A DNA stretch of 11,354 nucleotides from Flavobacteriales bacterium (GTDB lineage Bacteria; Bacteroidota; Bacteroidia; Flavobacteriales; Flavobacteriaceae): positions 1 to 11,354 of the forward strand of contig JALVEJ010000137.1 of assembly GCA_027031025.1 (NCBI GenBank), given 5' to 3'. Below are positions 1 through 6,123 of this stretch, piece by piece. Position numbers and translations under genes: made by a program. A model generated the notes under the pieces. It worked only from the letters and a program-made list of their open reading frames with translations, searched no databases and had not been told where the DNA came from. The first letter of the stretch is position 1; each line of letters begins with the position of its first letter.

Positions 1-2
1 TG

Positions 3-1295
3 TTCTCCCAAGACACCTTAACAGTTAAGTTGCATCCGGCAAAGCAATATCCGTGGACGGTTTTATATCAATTAAAAAATGTCCGCCAAGAATATATCGA
101 TAACAAACAACAGAATAAAGATAGTGCTTTTATATACAAAATGCAGAATTTGGATTCCGGAATGTATCTGTTGATGTATGATATGGATAGTCAAAATTTT
201 GTGTATTTTATCTACAATCACGAACCGGTGACATTGGAGGTTTTTCCAAAAGAACACAACAAGATTTTGATTCGCCGGTCCAAAGAAAACAAAGTGTTTT
301 TGCCTTATGCCGGCAAGCATAATCAATGGGTGGCAAAATTAAACGAACTGGAAAAGCAATTGGATAATGATGAATTAACTGTCCAAGACAGAAAAACCTT
401 TACAAAGCAAAAATATTTGCTTACTCAACTGCAAACCAATTATTTAAACAAATCCAAGAGCTTGTTGGCACATAAATACATTGCGGCTATGACAGAATAT
501 TATCCCGATATCAATCTGCCAAAAAATGTTTATTGGAAGGATAAAAAAGCTCATTATCTTTCGCATTTGGATTTTAATGATGAAGATTTACAACGGTCTA
601 ACATCTTGATTAATAAAATTAATACGTATGTGTTTGAAATCGATCCGCCCAAAGAACCCAAAACCAAACATTTGGAATATATGAAACGGATTGAAACGGT
701 CTTATCTAAAATCAAAGACCAAACTTATCGAAACAATGTGATACTTTCTTTAACCAATTCATTTATCAATGTTGACGGACGGGTTACGAAAATGTTGATT
801 GAAAAATATGTCCGAAAAATGCCCGAAAAGGATAAAAGTCACGTCAATATCCAAAATATATTGGAGCAAGTGGGTATAACAATTGGTGAAAAAGCACCGG
901 ATTTTAATTTTACCGATTTTTTAAACAAAAAACATACGTTTTCTAAGATAATTCCCATAAAGCCATACACTTTATTGATTTTTTGGAGTGCCACTTGTTC
1001 GCATTGTTTGCATGCCATGCCCATAGTTAAGAAATTGATGAAAAACCGAAAAGATTTTAACGTGGTGGCTATTGGAATTGAATATGAAAAATATCCATGG
1101 AGCGCAGAACAACAAAATTACCCGGATTTTTACCATGGTTTAAAACTTCAAAAATGGCAAAACCCTTTGGTTAAAGCTTATGGTGTTCACGCTACGCCGA
1201 CCTTTTTTATCTTGAATAATCAAGGAGAAGTGATTGCCAAACCCTATGAGGTGGAAGATTTAGAATCTTGGTTAAAAAATCATCCGGCTAAATGA
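3..1295 (+). CDS. Secreted TlpA/ResA-like thioredoxin-fold protein (5' partial)
   Basis: The reading frame is open to the left edge, so the true start lies outside the window; the in-frame TTG at 30 is unlikely to be the start. The first visible residues read FSQDTLTV. FSQ is a common end of Bacteroidota signal peptides, so probably only the signal peptide is missing. The 430 visible residues split into a long N-terminal part, with a start resembling the DUF4369-type beta domain found before many Bacteroidota thioredoxins and then a charged helical stretch, and a C-terminal thioredoxin domain from about residue 295. That domain has the entry motif IGEKAPDF, an FWSATCSHC active site (Cys codons at 996 and 1005) and the cis-proline loop HATPTFF (Pro codon at 1197). 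The family carries out thiol-disulfide exchange in the periplasm or at the outer membrane. The substrate cannot be told. The fold is certain; the N-terminal domain name is less so. Confidence 0.85.
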   Translation, partial: FSQDTLTVKLHPAKQYPWTVLYQLKNVRQEYIDNKQQNKDSAFIYKMQNLDSGMYLLMYDMDSQNFVYFIYNHEPVTLEVFPKEHNKILIRRSKENKVFLPYAGKHNQWVAKLNELEKQLDNDELTVQDRKTFTKQKYLLTQLQTNYLNKSKSLLAHKYIAAMTEYYPDINLPKNVYWKDKKAHYLSHLDFNDEDLQRSNILINKINTYVFEIDPPKEPKTKHLEYMKRIETVLSKIKDQTYRNNVILSLTNSFINVDGRVTKMLIEKYVRKMPEKDKSHVNIQNILEQVGITIGEKAPDFNFTDFLNKKHTFSKIIPIKPYTLLIFWSATCSHCLHAMPIVKKLMKNRKDFNVVAIGIEYEKYPWSAEQQNYPDFYHGLKLQKWQNPLVKAYGVHATPTFFILNNQGEVIAKPYEVEDLESWLKNHPAK

Positions 1296-1299
1296 TTTT
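1276..1299 (+). terminator. Hairpin overlapping the thioredoxin-like gene stop
   Basis: AAAATCAT (1276-1283) and ATGATTTT (1292-1299) form a perfect 8-bp stem around an 8-base loop that includes the CCGG of the last codons. The TGA stop at 1293-1295 lies inside the right arm, which itself ends in four T. It could end transcription of the thioredoxin-like gene. The stem is AT-rich with no GC core and no long T run follows, so this is only a candidate. Confidence 0.35.
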
Positions 1300-1352
1300 G
1301 GTTAAAATGTGTGCCGTATGTTATTTATTGCGTTGTTTGAGGAAATGAGGAA

Positions 1353-1505
1353 TTGATTGATTTCAGATGTCAGATTTTCGATTCGGTTACTGAGCTTGCC
1401 GAAGTATCAGATTTCAGATTTTTTCAAACCATTAAGACATTAAGGGCATTATGTTTTATTCTTTTATGTTCTTTTATGCCTTTTATGGTTTTATTGATTT
1501 CAGAT
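1353..1505. repeat. Low-complexity intergenic repeats (GATTTCAGAT family, CTGAGCTTGCCGAAG, CTTTTATG)
   Basis: The gene-free stretch 1296-1646 holds several short repeats. GATTTCAGAT or a close variant occurs at 1359-1368, about 1409-1419 and 1496-1505, with a related CAGATTTT at 1371-1378. Between the first two is CTGAGCTTGCCGAAG (1390-1404); its flanks TTCGG (1382-1386) and CCGAA (1399-1403) can pair into a stem-loop. CTTTTATG is repeated three times with 9-10 base spacing (1461, 1471, 1480). From general knowledge, motifs close to TTCGNCAAGCTCAGT on the other strand recur many times between genes in Bacteroidota genomes, often in short spurious ORFs. Here a 74-codon frame (1353-1577) runs through the repeats and looks non-coding. 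The rest of the gap is plain AT-rich sequence. Confidence 0.6.
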
Positions 1506-1646
1506 TTTTTTGCGCTTCATAGATTACTTTGTTTTTTGATGATTATTTACTTATTCATATTATATTGCTGTTTCTAGTTTGATGAATTGAGAAATTCTCT
1601 AAATTATCCGGGTATCATTTTATTCTGCTTGAATTTTCTATGTCAT

Positions 1647-3572
1647 TCAGACAATATCTATATTATCTAATTCCGTAAGTAATTGTTCCCACTCAATCAT
1701 CAAAGTATCCAAGCGATTTTTGGCTTCGGTATAAGCATTGAAAAAATCGGGGTCGGAAGGTGGAGTAGGCGCAGATAACTGCGTTTCCATATCACGTATT
1801 TCCTGTTCCAGTTGTTCTATTTCTTGTTCAATTTTGTTTAGCCGGTTTTTGAGTTGCTTTTGCTTTTTTCTGTTGGCTTTGCGTTGTTCGTAAGATGTAT
1901 TTTTAGACTTTTTATCTTGCGATGCATACGTTTCTTTTTGCAATTCTATGGCTCTGAAATTCTCGGCTTGGCGTTCTTGCAAAAAATAATCGATATCACC
2001 GAGATGCACCTTGATATTTTTATCTTTAAATTCAATAGTTTTATCGGACAAGCCTTGCAAAAAATGCCGGTCGTGAGAGACTACAATCAGTGTGCCGTCA
2101 AAGCTCAAAAGCGCTTGTTGCAACACCTGTTTTGAATGGATATCCAAATGATTGGTCGGTTCGTCCATAATCAACACGTTAAAAGGCTGCATCATCATCA
2201 CTGCCAGTGCCAAGCGATTGCGTTCGCCACCGGATAATACACCGGCTTTTTTGTGGACATCGTCTCCCGAAAACAAAAATGCCCCTAAAATATCCCGAAC
2301 TTTGGTGCGGTTGGTATCGTCAGAAGCAGCTTCAAGGGTTTCTAATACTGATAAGTCCGGATTGAGATATTCCGATTGGTTTTGCGCAAAATAACCGATT
2401 TGCACATTATGCCCCGTTTTAACTTGTCCACTGCTTGCTTGCAGTTCGCTAACCAATATTTTAGCCAAAGTAGTTTTACCGGTACCGTTTTGTCCTACAA
2501 ATGCCAAGCGTTCGCCTTTGGTGATAATCAAATTGATGTCTTTTAGAACTTCTTTATTTCCGAAACTTTTATAGAGTTGTTCAATTTCAAAAACTATTTT
2601 ACCCGAAGGTTTAGCAACCGGAAAACAAATATTCATCGTCTGATTATCAACCGCATCTACTTCGATTCGTTCCATTTTTTCCAGTTTTTTTATCAACGAT
2701 TGAGCAAAACTGGCTTTGGTGGCTTTGTATCGGAATTTTTCAATCAGTCGTTCGGTTTCTTTAATTTCTTTTTCTTGATTTTTGGCTGCTTGTTGTTGTT
2801 TTTCAAGTAATTCGGCTTTGATTTTTAAAAATTGGGAATAAGGTTTCGGAAAATCATAGGTTTTGTTTTTGGTCAGTTCAATAGTGCGATTTGTGACATT
2901 GTCGAGAAACATTTGATCGTGAGATACCAAAAGTAGAATGCCTTTATAGTTTTTTAAAAAATTTTCAAACCACAAAATACTTTCGATATCCAAATGGTTG
3001 GTGGGCTCGTCCAGTAGCAGAATATCATTGTTTTGTAAGAGAATTTTTGCCAATTCAATTCGCATACGCCAACCACCGGAAAACGTTTCTACCGGTTTGT
3101 TAAAATCAGCATCTGTAAAGCCCAAACCTTTTAGCACTTTTTCGGTTTCACCTTTGTATTGGTAGCCACCCAGCAACTGAAATTGCTCTTGTTGATGATG
3201 ATATTCATCAAGCAACTGCATATAACTATCGCTTTCAAAATCTGTTCGAACCGCTAAGTCGTTTTCCAACCGGTTAAGCGAATTTTCAATCCGTTTGATG
3301 TCGTCAAAAGCTTTGTAAGTCTCTTCCAAAACCGTGGTGCCGCCTTCAAAGTCTATGTCTTGTCTTAAATACCCGATTTTATGTTCTTTTAGTATCTCAA
3401 TCTGTCCTTCTGCGGGCTCAATTTCTCCATTGATGGCTTTGAGCAAGGTCGATTTGCCGACACCATTTCGACCAATCAATCCGGCTTTATCGCCCGGATT
3501 TAACTGAAATCCGACATTTTGAATAATATCGTTGCCACCAAGCCGAATTGTCAAATTGGAAATATTGAGCAT
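1647..3572 (-). CDS. ABC-F family ATP-binding protein (YheS/Uup-like)
   Basis: This 641-residue protein has two ATP-binding cassettes on one chain and no membrane segments, the layout of ABC-F proteins that bind the ribosomal E site and regulate or rescue translation. Cassette 1 has Walker A GRNGVGKST (34-42), signature FSGGW (164-168), Walker B LLLDEPTNHLD (185-195) and H-loop VSHD (216-219). Cassette 2 has GQNGTGKTT (360-368), LSGGE (446-450), LIMDEPTNHLD (467-477) and VSHD (498-501). The charged linker between them (about 240-320) is the region that reaches into the ribosome in this family. A Lys/Gln/Glu-rich C-terminal tail (about 555-640) looks like a coiled coil, as in Uup and YheS-type members. 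Length is usual for that group. All catalytic motifs are intact. The start is the ATG at 3572; no Shine-Dalgarno is seen. It is transcribed away from the DUF5916 gene. Nothing marks it as an antibiotic-resistance member. Confidence 0.93.
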   Translation of the reverse strand: MLNISNLTIRLGGNDIIQNVGFQLNPGDKAGLIGRNGVGKSTLLKAINGEIEPAEGQIEILKEHKIGYLRQDIDFEGGTTVLEETYKAFDDIKRIENSLNRLENDLAVRTDFESDSYMQLLDEYHHQQEQFQLLGGYQYKGETEKVLKGLGFTDADFNKPVETFSGGWRMRIELAKILLQNNDILLLDEPTNHLDIESILWFENFLKNYKGILLLVSHDQMFLDNVTNRTIELTKNKTYDFPKPYSQFLKIKAELLEKQQQAAKNQEKEIKETERLIEKFRYKATKASFAQSLIKKLEKMERIEVDAVDNQTMNICFPVAKPSGKIVFEIEQLYKSFGNKEVLKDINLIITKGERLAFVGQNGTGKTTLAKILVSELQASSGQVKTGHNVQIGYFAQNQSEYLNPDLSVLETLEAASDDTNRTKVRDILGAFLFSGDDVHKKAGVLSGGERNRLALAVMMMQPFNVLIMDEPTNHLDIHSKQVLQQALLSFDGTLIVVSHDRHFLQGLSDKTIEFKDKNIKVHLGDIDYFLQERQAENFRAIELQKETYASQDKKSKNTSYEQRKANRKKQKQLKNRLNKIEQEIEQLEQEIRDMETQLSAPTPPSDPDFFNAYTEAKNRLDTLMIEWEQLLTELDNIDIV

Positions 3573-3589
3573 GCTTAAATTTTGAGCTT

Positions 3590-3622
3590 CAAAAATAGCA
3601 AAAAAAATACGTTTTTTTCAAA
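3590..3622 (-). promoter_or_regulatory. Candidate Bacteroidota-type promoter of the ABC-F gene
   Basis: On the minus strand TTTG (3622-3619) is followed after 21 bases by TATTTTTG (3597-3590), an exact TAnnTTTG match. This fits the -33/-7 pattern known for the primary sigma factor of Bacteroidota. The -7 box ends 17 bases before the ATG at 3572, which would give a very short leader. The region is AT-rich, so a chance match is possible. Confidence 0.45.
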
Positions 3623-3668
3623 ATCATAAACTTTTCTTAAAGACAGCGTATAAGAGGTATTTTCTTTT

Positions 3669-3676
3669 CATCTTTG
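3669..3676 (+). promoter_or_regulatory. Weak -7-like box before the DUF5916 gene
   Basis: CATCTTTG differs from TAnnTTTG at one base and lies 29 bases before the ATG at 3706. No TTG is found at the expected -33 distance, so support is weak. Confidence 0.25.
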
Positions 3677-3705
3677 TAAGGTAAAAAATAAATAGGGATA
3701 GATTT

Positions 3706-6123
3706 ATGAAAATCTTATGTCGCGCTTGGTTTTTCGTGAGCTTTTTTTTAGGTGTGTTCGGTGGTTTTTCTCAGACACAACTAAAAACATTAGAAGCAGT
3801 TAGAGTACAAAAAGCACCTAAAATTGATGGTATTGCCAATGACCCGCAATGGCAAAAAGCGCACGAAGCAACCGGTTTTTATATGTTTAAGCCCGGTGAT
3901 GGCGATCCTTTACCCAAAAAATTCGATACTAAAATAAAGGTGGTTTATGATGATGTGGCTCTCTACATTTTAGCTTTGATGAAAGACCCTGACCCCGGCA
4001 AAATTACCCGTATCTTCGGATTACGTGACCAAACCATACAAGCCGATCAATTTTCGGTCATTATCAATCCGTTTTCAACGCCAAACAATAATTACCTTTT
4101 TGCGGTTTATGCATCCGGCTCACAATTAGACGGCAACGACCCCAAGGGGCGAGATTTATCTTGGAATGCCGTGTGGAAATCGGAAGTGTCCATAACCAAA
4201 GACGGCTGGCTGGTAGAAATGGCTATTCCGTATTCTGCCTTACGATTTCAAAATGAAGCGGTTCAAACTTGGTCTATCGGTTTTTTTAGACATATTGACA
4301 GAATTCGTGAAGATTATTCTTGGACCTATATCGACAAAACCAAAACCGGCGATATGGTGCAGTTTTTAGGTAAATTAACCAATTTAAAAAATTTAAAACC
4401 TCCGGTCCGATTGAGTCTGTATCCGTATACATCAGTTGTACATACGCGTTTTGACGGACAAAATCATACGGATTTCGGCTTCGGTATGGATTTAAAATAC
4501 GGATTAAGTGAAAGTTATACGCTCGATGCAACTTTAATCCCCGATTTTAGTGATACACCTTACGATGAATTGCAGCTCAATTTAGGTCCCTTTGAACAAT
4601 ACTATCAAGAAAAACGTCAATTTTTTACCGAAGGTTTTGACTTATTTAATAAAGCCCGTTTGTTTTACTCGCGTCGTATTGGTGGCACGCCTTCCGGATA
4701 TTACGATGTGACGTCGCAGCTAAATGGGGAAGAAAGTATCGTTGATAATCCTGATAAAGTACAACTCATCAACGCTTTAAAAATATCCGGGCGGAACAAA
4801 AGCGGTTTAGGGATTGGTTTTTTTAATGCCATTACCAACGAAACAGAAGCGACGGTTAAAAATAATTACACCGGCAAGGAGCGAAAAATTGTGACCGAAC
4901 CTTATGCCAACTACAATATTTTTGTAATGGATTATAATTTTAAAGGCAATTCGACCGTCAGTTTAATCAATACTAATGTGATTCGTCAAGGCAGTTTTAG
5001 AGATGCTAATGTCACCGGCTTGTCTACGAATCTTTACGGGCAAAATAACACTTTGAATATCAGGGCGGTAACGGCTATGAGTTTGATTAATGAACATGAA
5101 CAATATACCAAAGGATTTAAATACATTTTAAAAGCTTCCAAAAAAATCAAATCGCATGGTGTTTCCGTGCTTGTTAGAGCTATGGACCCATTGTATGATA
5201 GTAACGATTTGGGTTTTAACCGCCATAATAATTTTGCTAATTTTGACATCAGTTATTCTTATAGTATCCTGAAACCGACCAAACATTTTAATGCTTTACA
5301 TATCAGTTTTGATGCCGGATTTGATCATTTGTATAAAAACCTGCAAAAAGTTCAAAATGATTTTGAATTGAGTAGTTTTTTTACCAATAAAAAATATTTA
5401 AGTTACGGCTTCGGATTAAATTATGTAACCGATGCTCACGATTATTACGAACCAAGAGTTCCGGGGCGGTTCTTTCTAGACAAAGCGCACGGTGGTTTTT
5501 GGGCATTTTTATCGTCGGATTATCGAAAAAAATTTGCCGGCGATATTAAGATAGCACGGTTTACCAAATTTAATGACCCGCAAAATTATTTTAGTATTAC
5601 ACTTTCGCCAAGATTCCGGGTGAGCAACCGTTTTCATGTTAATTATCAATATAAAATAGAAAGAATGAATAACGGCAAGGGGTTTGTTGATTATGATGGT
5701 AAAAATATCATTTTCGGTAACCGCCAACAACGCACCATGACTAACAGCTTAGGTGCCAATTATTTTTTTAGCACCAAATCGGCTATCAATTTGAATTTAA
5801 GATACTATTGGGCGCCGGTTTATTATGATAAATTTTACAAGTTGAATAATGACGGCACTTTGACAATCATAGATTACTATCACCAAAACAAAGATATTAA
5901 CTACAATGTTTGGAATATGGATATTGGCTATTCATGGGAATTTGCGCCCGGTAGTAATTTATCTCTATTATATCGCAATTCTTTATTAAATTTTGACAAT
6001 GAAGCCAAAATAAGTATCAGTGATAATATTGATAATTTATTATCACAACCACTTCGCAATACATTTATTTTAAAAATGACTTATTATATTGATTACAATA
6101 CGGTAAAAAACCGTTGGTTTTAA
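3706..6123 (+). CDS. DUF5916 outer-membrane protein with CBM9-like N-terminal domain
   Basis: This 805-residue protein opens with a signal peptide: positive residues, a hydrophobic core (about 8-20) and a likely cleavage after FSQ (21-23). Residues about 30-225 match the carbohydrate-binding-family-9-like domain that begins with an APKIDGIANDPQWQKA-type stretch and contains VVYDDVALYILALMKDPDP. The rest (about 230-805) is DUF5916: it has the recognisable YDELQLNLGPFEQYYQEKRQ and FFTEGFDLF stretches near residue 300, then alternating polar/aromatic strands typical of an outer-membrane beta-barrel, and ends in the aromatic residue Phe (KNRWF), the usual signal for barrel insertion. DUF5916 proteins are common in Bacteroidota, sometimes near peptidase or polysaccharide genes, but their function is not established. 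No SusC/SusD pair or hydrolase is adjacent, so no substrate is suggested. The start ATG at 3706 is set by the signal peptide. The stop interlocks with the convergent gene. Confidence 0.9.
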   Translation: MKILCRAWFFVSFFLGVFGGFSQTQLKTLEAVRVQKAPKIDGIANDPQWQKAHEATGFYMFKPGDGDPLPKKFDTKIKVVYDDVALYILALMKDPDPGKITRIFGLRDQTIQADQFSVIINPFSTPNNNYLFAVYASGSQLDGNDPKGRDLSWNAVWKSEVSITKDGWLVEMAIPYSALRFQNEAVQTWSIGFFRHIDRIREDYSWTYIDKTKTGDMVQFLGKLTNLKNLKPPVRLSLYPYTSVVHTRFDGQNHTDFGFGMDLKYGLSESYTLDATLIPDFSDTPYDELQLNLGPFEQYYQEKRQFFTEGFDLFNKARLFYSRRIGGTPSGYYDVTSQLNGEESIVDNPDKVQLINALKISGRNKSGLGIGFFNAITNETEATVKNNYTGKERKIVTEPYANYNIFVMDYNFKGNSTVSLINTNVIRQGSFRDANVTGLSTNLYGQNNTLNIRAVTAMSLINEHEQYTKGFKYILKASKKIKSHGVSVLVRAMDPLYDSNDLGFNRHNNFANFDISYSYSILKPTKHFNALHISFDAGFDHLYKNLQKVQNDFELSSFFTNKKYLSYGFGLNYVTDAHDYYEPRVPGRFFLDKAHGGFWAFLSSDYRKKFAGDIKIARFTKFNDPQNYFSITLSPRFRVSNRFHVNYQYKIERMNNGKGFVDYDGKNIIFGNRQQRTMTNSLGANYFFSTKSAINLNLRYYWAPVYYDKFYKLNNDGTLTIIDYYHQNKDINYNVWNMDIGYSWEFAPGSNLSLLYRNSLLNFDNEAKISISDNIDNLLSQPLRNTFILKMTYYIDYNTVKNRWF
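6107..6121. terminator. Small hairpin at the shared stop of two convergent genes
   Basis: AAAACC (6107-6112) and GGTTTT (6116-6121) form a perfect 6-bp stem around GTT. Read on the minus strand the right arm runs into two more T (GGTTTTTT); read on the plus strand a five-T run follows at about 6127. An alternative pairing, CGGT (6101-6104) with ACCG (6110-6113), overlaps it. It sits where both genes end and could work in both directions, but the stem is short. Confidence 0.35.

Noticed and set aside
30..32. TTG as the start of the thioredoxin-like gene
   Set aside because: The frame stays open to the window edge and the residues before it (FSQDTLTV) look like the end of a signal peptide, so the gene starts upstream.
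1353..1577. 74-codon plus-strand frame between the thioredoxin-like and ABC-F genes
   Set aside because: It runs through low-complexity repeats (the DSVTELAEVSDFRFF type translation is a known by-product of the intergenic repeat), is rich in Phe/Leu and has no recognisable domain.
1589..1599. GAGAA-A-TTCTC palindrome downstream of the ABC-F gene as a terminator
   Set aside because: Too short, no T run in the right direction, and about 50 bases past the stop.
1647..3572. ABC-F protein as an antibiotic-resistance determinant
   Set aside because: Its motifs and C-terminal coiled coil fit housekeeping Uup/YheS-type members; no resistance gene or mobile context beside it.
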